From: CAITNM01 sp964446295
GTDB taxonomy: Bacteria > Pseudomonadota > Alphaproteobacteria > Paracaedibacterales > CAITNM01
Assembly (NCBI GenBank): GCA_964446295.1
Contig: CAYUNR010000011.1
Coordinates: forward strand, 1 to 34,295
DNA: 34,295 bases
Direction: 5' to 3'
In this document: one piece after another, positions 1 through 7,573 of the stretch
How the letters are laid out: each line of letters begins with the position of its first letter
Numbering within the stretch: position 1 is the first letter of the stretch
The notes under the pieces: generated by a model
Told to the model about the DNA's origin: nothing
Database searches by the model: none
What the model saw: the letters and a program-made list of their open reading frames with translations, nothing else
Made by a program: the position numbers and the translations under genes

Positions 1-447
1 GCAGAATCTGTGGCGCATCAGGTTGTAGATATTGCAAAACACGTGACAGGTCATGCTGACCCGGTGGAGGCATCAAAAGCGTTGGCTGAAAATTCATTGT
101 TGATTGCGGAATTTCAAAAAGAAGTGATTAAAATTGAAGCCGAGCTTGAGCTGAAATTAATGGCAGATCGGCAAAGTGCCCGTGAACGCGACATTGCCAT
201 TGCTCAGGCGGGACGGCGCAATGTGCGGGCCGATGTGATGGTGCTAAGTGCCGCAGTTGGATTAGTTGCTTGTTTGTGGACTTTAACCAGTTATGCAGGG
301 AAATTACCTGGTGAAGCGGTAGGAATTATTTCAACTATTGCCGGCATTTTTGGTTCGTGTTTGAAGGATGCTTATACCTTTGAATTTGGTTCTTCCCGAG
401 GCAGCCGTGAGAAGGATTCTTTGGCAGCATTTATAAAGCGTGAGTAG
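1..447 (+). CDS. Phage/GTA-type holin-like protein, 5' end outside window
   Basis: The reading frame is open from the first base (Ala-Glu-Ser before the GTG at 10), so the gene probably begins upstream of the window. The visible part has a charged helical N-terminal half (rich in Glu, Lys and Arg, about residues 25-75), then two hydrophobic stretches (about 77-97 and 102-118), then a C-terminal FEFGSSRGSREK stretch. A charged helix, membrane segments and a Phe-Gly-Ser-Ser-Arg-Gly-Ser tail resemble the three-TM holin-like proteins of phage and gene-transfer-agent clusters, which would permeabilise the inner membrane for lysis or particle release. That assignment is by resemblance only. No other phage gene lies in the window, so it is either the end of a prophage/GTA cluster to the left or a remnant. 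The next gene starts 77 bp downstream on the same strand. Confidence 0.55.
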   Translation, partial: AESVAHQVVDIAKHVTGHADPVEASKALAENSLLIAEFQKEVIKIEAELELKLMADRQSARERDIAIAQAGRRNVRADVMVLSAAVGLVACLWTLTSYAGKLPGEAVGIISTIAGIFGSCLKDAYTFEFGSSRGSREKDSLAAFIKRE

Positions 448-524
448 GAAATTATTGTAATATTATTGTGGTTAATTTATAAATATTCAGATATTTATTA
501 TGTTGTTTTACAAAAGGATAAATT

Positions 525-1709
525 ATGATTTTTAAATTACTACTGCTGTGCACTTTGATGTGCAGTGTTTTTGCGAGCGGTGAGCCTGATCTTACTGGCG
601 ATAGACCGGGGAAAACTCCAGTTGCTGCTATAGCTCGAACAGCAAATGCAAAATCTGTAATAAATCCAATTGCAGCCACAGTAAGAGATGTTATTTTCAG
701 AAGACATCCTGGAAGCCACCTATTGCAAGAAAAAATAGCGTTTCAAAGACAGTATCCAAAAGAATGCAAATTAATTGATCATGACTATTTTGATAGGGGC
801 TTTAACATGTCTCTTCTTGATCCCTTTTTTGTACTAGCAATGAACTTTACAGAGCAATTGATAAGTAGAAACCTTGGCCGCACAATTAGAGTGTGCGATT
901 TTGGTTGCGGGATAGGACACACATCAATTTTACTAGGACTTTTAGGCAGTAAAGAACAAATTCATGTCCTTGGCATTGAAAATGGAATGAAAGCAGATGA
1001 GTTTGAAGAAACAAAGGCGTTTCATGCTTATGCAGAGAGATTACACGGACAACTAGGCTTTGTTGGTGGTTTGCCTGTGCGGTTAAAAACAGATGTAGAA
1101 GCAACAACCCTGCAAGGCTACTCAACTTATGCACCCAGCAATGAGTTTGATGTAAATTTTATGGGCAATTTTTTGCATATGTTTGGCCCCAAAGCCGCAA
1201 AAAAGCTGGTAGAAGAGCATGCACATCGCATGTTACGTCCTGGAGGAATGGTGCTTGCTTCCGTTGATGGAATATGTGCGGCTGGCAATAACATTGAAAA
1301 AGCTAAGGAAGTATATTTGCAAGCAAAACAGGAAGGTAAAAAATTTCCTTCCGTGATTAATATATTGGACCTCGCAATAGTGACGAAATATGAAGATGAA
1401 ATAAAGGATATAGAGCATATAGAAGAAATACCGACTATATATTCTTCAGCTGCTGTAAGCGAAGATGGTCAAACAATAGAACCATGTCGTAAAACAATAA
1501 TAAAGAGATGTTTTTTTAATGGCACCCCCCTACGTATTAGCGGACTACAAAAAACCGTATGTTTTTACGATTCAGCATTAATTGAGCTTGTTTTTCCAAA
1601 ATCACAATGGAGTGTTGCTGTTTATAGGAAAAATATTTACGGGCAATATAACCCAGATCTTCCTGATCACGAAGTAGCTAAGTGGAACATTATGGCAGAG
1701 AAGAGATAG
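525..1709 (+). CDS. Exported class I SAM-dependent methyltransferase
   Basis: 394 residues. An AAGGA-type ribosome site (caaaaggata) precedes the ATG. Residues 1-18 form a hydrophobic export signal ending near FASG. The methyltransferase core is clear: motif I VCDFGCGIGHTS (about residues 123-134), an acidic post-I strand VLGIEN, a motif IV-like FDVNFMGNFLHMF, and LRPGGMVLAS, the usual turn before strand 5. About 140 residues follow the core and match nothing I recognise. Known family: these enzymes transfer a methyl group from S-adenosylmethionine; the substrate cannot be read here. A methyltransferase with a Sec-type signal cannot use cytoplasmic SAM once exported, so I infer an effector acting in host cytoplasm or a host compartment. 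A strong terminator follows the stop codon. The gene at 23123-24124 is a second, more divergent exported methyltransferase-like protein. Confidence 0.8.
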   Translation: MIFKLLLLCTLMCSVFASGEPDLTGDRPGKTPVAAIARTANAKSVINPIAATVRDVIFRRHPGSHLLQEKIAFQRQYPKECKLIDHDYFDRGFNMSLLDPFFVLAMNFTEQLISRNLGRTIRVCDFGCGIGHTSILLGLLGSKEQIHVLGIENGMKADEFEETKAFHAYAERLHGQLGFVGGLPVRLKTDVEATTLQGYSTYAPSNEFDVNFMGNFLHMFGPKAAKKLVEEHAHRMLRPGGMVLASVDGICAAGNNIEKAKEVYLQAKQEGKKFPSVINILDLAIVTKYEDEIKDIEHIEEIPTIYSSAAVSEDGQTIEPCRKTIIKRCFFNGTPLRISGLQKTVCFYDSALIELVFPKSQWSVAVYRKNIYGQYNPDLPDHEVAKWNIMAEKR

Positions 1710-1716
1710 ATTTAAA

Positions 1717-1756
1717 CCCCTCAGTCAGGCTGACCCTGGCTGAGGGGGATTTTAGT
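1717..1756. terminator. Hairpin terminator between convergent genes
   Basis: A 13-bp stem (cccctcagtcagg at 1717-1729 with cctggctgagggg at 1735-1747, one G-T pair) with a 5-nt loop is followed by a T-rich stretch. It lies between the + strand methyltransferase and the - strand gene ending at 1763, so it could serve both. Confidence 0.8.
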
Positions 1757-1762
1757 TTTAAC

Positions 1763-2752
1763 TTAGCTTGCTGTTAAAATTGTAACCGGCGCTGAGAAAG
1801 TAGAGCCATCAGCCACTGAAATTTTTGATCCAGGTTGAAATGTTAATGATCCACCGGTTCCAAGTATTCCTGAATCTACAGAACCATTAAACATTGCCGT
1901 AGTACCATTTGCGAAATTCACCGCTCCTGCTATTGAACCAGGAGTTACACTATCTGGAACATTAAACTGAGCTGAGTCAGTAAAGTTAGTAGCAGAACGA
2001 ATTGCTGCTGCAGCGCCAGATGCTGCCAAGCTAAGACTACTGCTTCCTGATATTGCATTCGTTCCAGTTGGTAGTTGCCCAGCAACACCAAGGCTAACAG
2101 CACTTGCACTTGAAACAAATCCACCAGTTGAATTAAGTGAACCAGCAATAGAAGTAGCACCAACGCCTGAAACACTTATAGGTTGTGCAACTGCAGTTGC
2201 CCCTACAAGGGTTAAAGCATCATCATTTGCAATGCTACCTGTTGCATCGGGTACTAGTGACGTTATTGTCGTACCACCAACACTGTTTGTACTAAGCACG
2301 TTGCCTGCTAAGGTTGCGCTGGCTATAGTGGTTGCGCCGCTGTTAGTCACAGACCCATCAGCTGACAAAGCTAATGAATGAACCGCTAATGAACCTGCAC
2401 CCTGTAGCGCGCATCCTGAACCACTCAATGATACAGCGGTTGATGCACCAAGATTAGCTGTACCAGCAACAGATACTGAACCTTCGTGAATATCCAATGA
2501 AACTAAACCTGAGTTAACCCCCGATAATGCAGCTGCTCCTGATCCAACTTTTTGTATTGCGCCAGTAAGCACACTGGAGATGGTTCCTGTACCTTTTTTA
2601 ACTTCTAATTGCACAGGAAGGACTGAAGAAGTAGAGCTACTAACTTTTTTCTTTGTTTCACCAGTATCTATATCAAGGCTGGAGGCACTAAGATGCATAC
2701 TCAAAGAAAAAATAGCCAAAGACGTTAGGATAATTTTTTGAATGTTTATCAT
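1763..2752 (-). CDS. Exported beta-strand-repeat protein, autotransporter passenger-like
   Basis: 329 residues with an N-terminal signal (hydrophobic 6-23, cleavage probably near LSASS). The mature part is low in charge and rich in Ser, Gly, Ala, Val and Thr. It is built of short strand-turn units such as GAIQKVGSGAAALSGVN, the K-x-G-x-G-x-L-x-L-S-G-x-N pattern of passenger-associated repeats in autotransporters. Central units (VTNSGATTIASATLAG, ALTLVGATAVAQPISVSG) look like rungs of a beta-helix. There is no C-terminal beta-barrel, so it cannot transport itself like a classical autotransporter; it may be periplasmic, surface-attached or released. It is a paralogue of the next gene (2914-3621), with the same N-terminal and C-terminal blocks plus about 95 extra residues of repeats in the middle. 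Function unknown. Confidence 0.7.
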   Translation of the reverse strand: MINIQKIILTSLAIFSLSMHLSASSLDIDTGETKKKVSSSTSSVLPVQLEVKKGTGTISSVLTGAIQKVGSGAAALSGVNSGLVSLDIHEGSVSVAGTANLGASTAVSLSGSGCALQGAGSLAVHSLALSADGSVTNSGATTIASATLAGNVLSTNSVGGTTITSLVPDATGSIANDDALTLVGATAVAQPISVSGVGATSIAGSLNSTGGFVSSASAVSLGVAGQLPTGTNAISGSSSLSLAASGAAAAIRSATNFTDSAQFNVPDSVTPGSIAGAVNFANGTTAMFNGSVDSGILGTGGSLTFQPGSKISVADGSTFSAPVTILTAS

Positions 2753-2913
2753 AATATAGTTTCCCTTAAAAAAATTAATAAAGTTGATACAGAAACTTTA
2801 GTATTACAAAAAAAAAAATTAAAAAATAGTTAATCAATATTAATAACTGTTAATAACTACTGTAGTTTTAATATATCTGTTTTTAATTCTGATTATGAAA
2901 TATTTAGTTGCCC

Positions 2914-3621
2914 TTAAAGCACGGAGAGATTTGTGGTCCAGGATGAACCTTTTCCCAATACAATTTTTGCTCCACTGCAAAATGTATAAGACCCACCAAC
3001 CCCTAATATTCCTGCATCGGAGGCATTTGCAGATAATACTACTGTAGCGCCACCATCAAAGAGCACAGGCCCGGTTATTGAACCAGGAGTGACCATAGTG
3101 GGGATATGAAATTGAGAGGCACCTCCAAAATAAGTAGCTGAACTTATAACTCCTGCAGCACCACCTGATGTTAGCTTAAGGACAGTATCTCCTAATATAC
3201 TATTTTCACCACATGGCAATTTCCCATGAGATCCAAGAGAAATTATTCCTTCTGTCACCATTAAGTGGTCGCCTGGAAAAAACGTTAGAGAAGATATTGT
3301 TGTGCCATCAGCATCACCAGTCATAAACATACCTGAATCTTGCGATTGAACAGTTCCCAGGGTGCTAAGGGTAATTGGAATATCTATGCCAAAATTATTA
3401 AGATTAGCTTTGCTACAAACTAAAATAGTTCCTTCTGCAACGTCTAAGCTTGTTAAAGTGTTAATGCCGGTTAGCATTAAAATTCCGGCACCAATTTTTC
3501 GTATTGAACCAGAAAGATTAGAAGAAAAAACAGCAGTCCCACTTTCTACTTCTAACAGAACAGCAGAAGCACTAAGGCGAACACTTATTACTAATACAGT
3601 TAAAAATAATATTTTGAACAT
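2914..3621 (-). CDS. Exported beta-strand-repeat protein, shorter paralogue
   Basis: 235 residues, with a signal peptide (about 1-19, ending RLSASA). It shares with the 329-residue neighbour the SSNLSGSIRKIGAGILMLTG repeat, the SLDVAEGTILV block and a C-terminal block: SQFHIPTMVTPGSI corresponds to AQFNVPDSVTPGSI, and DAGILGVGGSYTF to DSGILGTGGSLTF. The pair therefore arose by tandem duplication. No membrane barrel or catalytic motif is visible. About 75 bp upstream of its start codon is a run of ten G (read on this strand), a length prone to slippage, so expression could vary between cells. I cannot assign a function; a surface or secreted structural role is the most natural guess from the beta-rich, low-charge composition. 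Confidence 0.7.
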   Translation of the reverse strand: MFKILFLTVLVISVRLSASAVLLEVESGTAVFSSNLSGSIRKIGAGILMLTGINTLTSLDVAEGTILVCSKANLNNFGIDIPITLSTLGTVQSQDSGMFMTGDADGTTISSLTFFPGDHLMVTEGIISLGSHGKLPCGENSILGDTVLKLTSGGAAGVISSATYFGGASQFHIPTMVTPGSITGPVLFDGGATVVLSANASDAGILGVGGSYTFCSGAKIVLGKGSSWTTNLSVL

Positions 3622-3906
3622 TTTTTATCTATATTCATTAAGATATAAGAATGTAATAACAATACTTTTCATAATTAATACTGGCAGAATTACAGCCCCC
3701 CCCCCTTTTGTAGTTTTCGCAGCGCACAACAAAAACTGATGACTAAAACAATGCATATTACAACCTAAATAGATGGAGTACTCAACTTTAATTAAAAATA
3801 GTTAATACAAATTAAATATAATACATATTAATACATAATATTAACTATTTGTTAATAAATAAAACTATATACACAGAAAGATAATTTCTTTTTGTTGGGG
3901 TTTTGT
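3622..3906. promoter_or_regulatory. Divergent AT-rich control region with 12-bp inverted repeat
   Basis: This 285-bp stretch lies between the divergent genes at 3621 (-) and 3907 (+). Besides the G10 tract it holds a perfect 12-bp inverted repeat: aaatagttaata at 3796-3807 and tattaactattt at 3839-3850, about 60 bp upstream of the protease start. The motif aaatagttaat also occurs at 2824-2834, upstream of the 1763-2752 gene. It may be an operator for a shared regulator or only AT-rich coincidence. Confidence 0.35.
3696..3705 (-). repeat. Homopolymer of ten G (C10 on + strand) upstream of repeat gene
   Basis: Ten consecutive C on the + strand, read as G10 on the strand of the 2914-3621 gene, 75-84 bp upstream of its ATG. 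It is the longest G/C homopolymer I noticed in this AT-rich window. Tracts of this length in promoter regions are classic slipped-strand phase-variation sites in other bacteria; that role here is inference. Confidence 0.6.
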
Positions 3907-5004
3907 ATGTTTAATAAAAAAATATTATTAGCTTTATCGATGATCACGGCTTTAAGGTTGGAAAGCGCTTCGGGTGTGCATCATGCACTCTCTTTTGATG
4001 AACCAACCGTAAAGAAGACAGGTCTTAATGTAGCGCATCCTCGCGTTGCGGAAGCAACAGCACGTCTAATTGATTCAAAACCAATTGCAATGGCTGCTAC
4101 AAGGCTGAGCGCTAAGACTGAAATTCTAAATATTCAATATTTTCCTGCTTCTTTAGTTTACAATCAGCTAGATCTTGGTTCATGCACAGCAAATGCTATG
4201 GCGTTTATTATTAGATATTTATCGGTACGCAACAGCGATAGGCCTGCCGATTTTTCAAGCGCTAATAAGCAAATGCTATCTCCTTCTAGGCTTTATCATT
4301 ACTACAACACACGATACGAGGAAGGAAATATAACTGGAAATGCTTCTAATGTGCTTAGGGATAGCGGCGCTTCAATGCAGGGAGCAATGGTTGCGCTTGA
4401 TAAATACGGAACGTGCCCAGAAACTTTTTCAAGCAGCATAGACCTAGAGCGTGGTTTTCGCTATAGCGGATGGGTTTATGAAGTTTCACGTTTTACTGCC
4501 CAACCAACACCTGAAAGCTATCGCTTTGCTTTTGACCCAAGTTTTAATGGTATAAATACAAGCACCGCGTTGAATCCATATAAGGTCGTTTCGCAAAACA
4601 TTAGATATACTGACATGTGCTCAAAATACTATAAGAGCGCTAGAAATGCATTGAATACAACTGCAGAAAAAAGTGAACTTGTCCTAGCCTTTAGAACAGC
4701 TTTAAGTAAAAATAATCCAATTTATTTAGGCATATTGCTTGAAGCAGCATTTTATTCACCTGCAGGTGGCTTTGTTCCTATGCCAGCTTTAGATGGACGA
4801 TTCAAGCCAATTGGTGGTCATGCATTAGCAATTGTCGGCCATGGTCAATACAATTCAAAAGCACCAACTCAAAATTACTTTAAATTCCTGAATTCATGGG
4901 GAACATCATGGGGTGATGGCGGGTTTGGATATTTTCCTGAAGATTACGTAGCGAACGTTAACTTTTTTGGGATTTCAGCCTACGCTGTTGACCTATTGAA
5001 GTAA
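3907..5004 (+). CDS. Exported papain-like (C1 family) cysteine protease
   Basis: 365 residues from the ATG at 3907, preceded by a GGGG-containing ribosome site; an upstream TTG at 3892 is in frame but would lie before this site. Signal peptide about 1-22 (ends ESASG). The papain triad is visible: Gln87 and Cys93 in NQLDLGSCTANA (oxyanion Gln six residues before Cys, as in papain), His305 in GGHALAIVGHG, and Asn329 in FKFLNSWGTSWGDGGFGYFP. About 70 residues between signal and Gln87 may act as a short propeptide. Known family: cysteine endopeptidases common in eukaryotes and also found as bacterial secreted enzymes. Context: exported block, so host protein cleavage is a reasonable inference. 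A 13-bp terminator follows immediately. Confidence 0.88.
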   Translation: MFNKKILLALSMITALRLESASGVHHALSFDEPTVKKTGLNVAHPRVAEATARLIDSKPIAMAATRLSAKTEILNIQYFPASLVYNQLDLGSCTANAMAFIIRYLSVRNSDRPADFSSANKQMLSPSRLYHYYNTRYEEGNITGNASNVLRDSGASMQGAMVALDKYGTCPETFSSSIDLERGFRYSGWVYEVSRFTAQPTPESYRFAFDPSFNGINTSTALNPYKVVSQNIRYTDMCSKYYKSARNALNTTAEKSELVLAFRTALSKNNPIYLGILLEAAFYSPAGGFVPMPALDGRFKPIGGHALAIVGHGQYNSKAPTQNYFKFLNSWGTSWGDGGFGYFPEDYVANVNFFGISAYAVDLLK

Positions 5005-5009
5005 TGCTG

Positions 5010-5045
5010 AAGGTTGCATCAGAAAGTCACTGGTGCAGCCTTTTT
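5010..5045 (+). terminator. Terminator of the protease gene
   Basis: A 13-bp stem (aaggttgcatcag at 5010-5022 with ctggtgcagcctt at 5030-5042, two G-T pairs) has a 7-nt loop and runs into TTTTT. It begins a few bases after the stop codon and overlaps the 3' end of the convergent toxin gene. Confidence 0.85.
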
Positions 5046-5313
5046 ACCTAAACAAATCACTGTGAGAACCTAAGCGAACCAATTCTAGTTTATCAGTCGT
5101 GAGCTTATACACAAGTAACCAGTCGTTTTCTACGTGGCATTCAAAAAAGTCATGAGCGCCACCATTTAATCGGTGAGGGTGATATTTGTGTGCTAAATAA
5201 GAACGGCGGGCGAGCGTATCAATCACAACTTTCAGTTTTAAAAGGCACTTACCCCGTTTTTTTGATAGCTTGAGGTCTTTTAAAAAAGCATGAGTTGTAA
5301 TGACATTACGCAT
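5044..5313 (-). CDS. YafQ-family toxin (ribosome-dependent mRNA interferase), no antitoxin seen
   Basis: 89 residues, the usual size for YafQ. All conserved residues of the family appear: His47 in YHPHRLNGG, His60 and Asp64 in ECHVENDWLLVYK, and His84 and Phe88 in the C-terminal RLGSHSDLF. YafQ toxins bind the ribosomal A site and cut translated mRNA; the antitoxin DinJ/RelB normally lies just upstream in the same operon. Here the 230 bp upstream (5314-5543) contain no antitoxin-size reading frame on this strand; the frame approaching the start is broken by stop codons. Either the antitoxin has decayed, is encoded elsewhere, or the toxin is itself inactive, although its residues look intact. 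The stop codon overlaps the terminator of the convergent protease gene. Confidence 0.85.
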   Translation of the reverse strand: MRNVITTHAFLKDLKLSKKRGKCLLKLKVVIDTLARRSYLAHKYHPHRLNGGAHDFFECHVENDWLLVYKLTTDKLELVRLGSHSDLFR

Positions 5314-5543
5314 AATGATTTTTCAAAGATCGCTTTTCTAATCAGAATGCAAGAAAATGTTTAAGATATGGTTAAATTTAGAGTTAAAAATTAAAATTAT
5401 GGATCTCTGATCAAGTAAGAATTTTTATTCAATCAAATGAAAAAAGCTAGTTCTTTATTATAATTTTTAACTTTGTATGTTTACGAAATCTTAATCAGGC
5501 AAAGATTATTATAAAAATTATCTAAATTTTTACAGGCAATGCA
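5314..5543. other. AT-rich intergenic region with a short repeat-like motif
   Basis: No gene found. It lies where a YafQ antitoxin would be expected. The 15-mer ggatctctgatcaag at 5401-5415 differs at one base from ggatctcagatcaag at 16723-16737; both sit in intergenic DNA and may be ends of a degraded palindromic repeat family. Confidence 0.4.
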
Positions 5544-6089
5544 ATGCGTAGATATTCACAACGCCTTAATGCTGTTTTTTTATTTTTTCTATTGTTTAAC
5601 TTTGGTAATTGTTCGCTTATTGCAAGCACTGCACTTGCGGAAGAAGATCTTTTTGCGCGACAGACTTTTGACACATCTCAACAAACTGCAATTAGAATAA
5701 CATTTGCCGATCTAAGGGAAACTCAACCAGAATTATTAGAAGCTATTCATTTTCAATATGCAGCAAGAAAACTAATTACGAGCGCACTGAATGACGAGCA
5801 AATTTGCGCAACAGTTGCTGAGTTGATCATGTCTCAGAAGGAATTAGAATCACCAGCGTTTATCAACTGTCTGGAAAAATTATATGCACAACGAATAGCA
5901 AATTCAGCTATGCAAGCAAAGCAAATAGGGGCAATTTTTGTATGTTTAAGTACTACTGATTTTCTTGTTTTAGAGCATGCAGATTTTGCCAATAAATTAA
6001 GCAAGTTGATAACACCAAAAACACCACCAGCAGACATAGAAAACAGAATTATTAATTTGGTTACTATTACCCAGCGATTACTTTCATAA
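5544..6089 (+). CDS. Exported protein of unknown function
   Basis: 181 residues. The N-terminus is a basic region followed by a long hydrophobic stretch (about 11-33, VFLFFLLFNFGNCSLIAS) that ends near TALAEED, a good signal-peptide site. The mature part of about 145 residues looks wholly alpha-helical (AIRITFADLRETQPELLEAI, CATVAELIMSQKELESP), with two Cys around residues 96 and 107. I see no known domain. It sits between the orphan toxin and another exported unknown, on the same strand as the latter with a 175-bp gap, so it is probably transcribed alone. Its size and helical character would suit a small secreted effector, but nothing in the sequence proves that. Confidence 0.6.
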   Translation: MRRYSQRLNAVFLFFLLFNFGNCSLIASTALAEEDLFARQTFDTSQQTAIRITFADLRETQPELLEAIHFQYAARKLITSALNDEQICATVAELIMSQKELESPAFINCLEKLYAQRIANSAMQAKQIGAIFVCLSTTDFLVLEHADFANKLSKLITPKTPPADIENRIINLVTITQRLLS

Positions 6090-6264
6090 AAAAGGCGATC
6101 AAATTTTCTCAACATTACCTTTATAACAATTTCATAATTGAAGAAAAAAGTGCACCTTGATGGTTTTCAAGTGACTGAGAGACAACTGGGTGATTTTATT
6201 AATATTTTCTTTACATGTGTTCTGATAAAATGAAGTTATCTTATTGCTTAAGGATGAATAAATC

Positions 6265-7335
6265 GTGAAAACTAATTTTAAAAACCTCCTACTTATTTCT
6301 TTAACTTTGGCGGTGTTTGGATCTATTAAGTGCTTTGCTACAGACGAAGAAGCAGCTACTACTAAGGCTCCACAGACGCAACATACAACAATAGGAGCAA
6401 CCCCTGGAGAATATACATTTTCGGAAGACTATCAAAGACTTTATGAAGAATATTTAAAAGATCCTAAAAAATTTAAGTCCGATATTTCTCTAGACAAAGA
6501 AGAGTTTTACAAAACCTATACAAACGATCAGTTAAGCATCAATACAAATTTGGTCGTATATTACGCAACTACTAATACTAATGGAATCGCTTCTGCAATA
6601 CACCAAATGCGGTATGAGACACTTGTTTATGCATATGTTTTTGCCAAAGCGCAACATAAAGAAAAAGCTTTTTTTATGAATGCTTTTCCACGAGAAGGTC
6701 ATTGTGTACCGTCACAAGTAACCCCTGTGCAATCGTGGCTAATGGCTGAAAAAGAATCGCTCTTTCATGCACCTGAAGAAATTGCAAAAAGCAAACTGAT
6801 CATTAACATAAGAGATGTGTTTCGAACTAATGCTTTTATGGGCGCAAGAATACATAATATTATTTTGTATTGGTTTGCTCCAAAATGCATTGAGTATTAT
6901 AAGACTAGCTTTCCGCATATGACGCCAATGTCTTTGGAAGAATACGAAGCTAACCCTCAAAATCTAGAAACATATTTTTTGGATTTTGAGAATGGCGAAA
7001 AAGAACGTGTTGCAGAACTATTTTCTACAGAAGTTTTAGCTATCATAAGACAAGAAGCTATTAAAGAAGCTGTAAATTTATGGAATCGTGAACTTAAACC
7101 TCATGAGCAATACCATCTAAGCAAAGGCAATATTTCAGCCTTATATACAGAAGATAGCAATATTCAGGTCAAATTTAGAACCACTCCTAAAAAAGTAATC
7201 ATCGATGAATTTGATGTAACAATAGAAAGTGTTTCCAAATTAGTACCAGTCGAAAACTCCATTTCTTTAATATATAAAGACATGAAAACATATCTAAGAG
7301 AACAGTTCTTAGGCTTTTTTGCTCAAGCTAAATGA
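6265..7335 (+). CDS. Exported protein of unknown function
   Basis: 356 residues, GTG start at 6265 chosen because an AAGGA site lies about 10 bases upstream and the signal peptide begins directly (MKTNFKNLLLISLTLAVFGSIKCFATDEE, cleavage near CFA). After a Thr/Ala-rich linker (33-55) comes a mostly helical domain with conspicuous aromatic pairs (SEDYQRLYEEYLKDPKKF, NAFMGARIHNIILYWFAPK). A basic-acidic strand region near 300-325 (NIQVKFRTTPKKVIIDEFDV) follows. I recognise no family. The next 230 bp hold a decayed copy of the recG 3' end and a terminator, so this gene borders the composite recG locus. Confidence 0.65.
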   Translation: MKTNFKNLLLISLTLAVFGSIKCFATDEEAATTKAPQTQHTTIGATPGEYTFSEDYQRLYEEYLKDPKKFKSDISLDKEEFYKTYTNDQLSINTNLVVYYATTNTNGIASAIHQMRYETLVYAYVFAKAQHKEKAFFMNAFPREGHCVPSQVTPVQSWLMAEKESLFHAPEEIAKSKLIINIRDVFRTNAFMGARIHNIILYWFAPKCIEYYKTSFPHMTPMSLEEYEANPQNLETYFLDFENGEKERVAELFSTEVLAIIRQEAIKEAVNLWNRELKPHEQYHLSKGNISALYTEDSNIQVKFRTTPKKVIIDEFDVTIESVSKLVPVENSISLIYKDMKTYLREQFLGFFAQAK

Positions 7336-7408
7336 TTTCTTGGAGATTTTGTAGGCTGTCCGGGAACAATAAAGCAAGCTAGCATTTTGCCATTTCCAAA
7401 CAAAATAA

Positions 7409-7483
7409 AAAGGAGGTTTTATGCCCTACCCAGATTTTCGCTGTAATTCAGCATTGTCTGGGTCTTCTTGGATTAAATCACAG
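7409..7483 (-). pseudogene. Duplicated recG 3'-end fragment, copy A (internally deleted)
   Basis: Positions 7409-7458 match 10318-10367 (end of recG and its downstream flank) at 47 of 50 bases. Positions 7460-7483 match 10501-10524, further inside recG, at 21 of 24. The intervening 133 bp of recG are missing. It is a non-coding relic of the last recG codons, separated from intact recG by the Myb/SANT-like gene and the ATPase gene. Confidence 0.85.
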
Positions 7484-7532
7484 GAGGAAAAACATCCATT
7501 GAGAAGAAGTCATCTGCGGACAAATCAAGAAG

Positions 7533-7573
7533 CCAGTCTCCCTCACCAAAAGGTGAAAGACTCCTGCTTTTTT
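7533..7573 (+). terminator. Hairpin terminator
   Basis: An imperfect stem (cagtctccctcacc with ggtgaaagactcctg), loop AAAA, is followed by TTTTTT at about 7568-7573. It could end transcription of the + strand gene at 6265-7335 and touches the stop codon of the convergent Myb/SANT-like gene. Confidence 0.65.

Noticed and set aside
3362..3739. + strand frame of 125 codons over the shorter repeat gene
   Set aside because: It overlaps a clear - strand paralogue of a neighbouring gene and crosses the C10 tract; no signal or domain.
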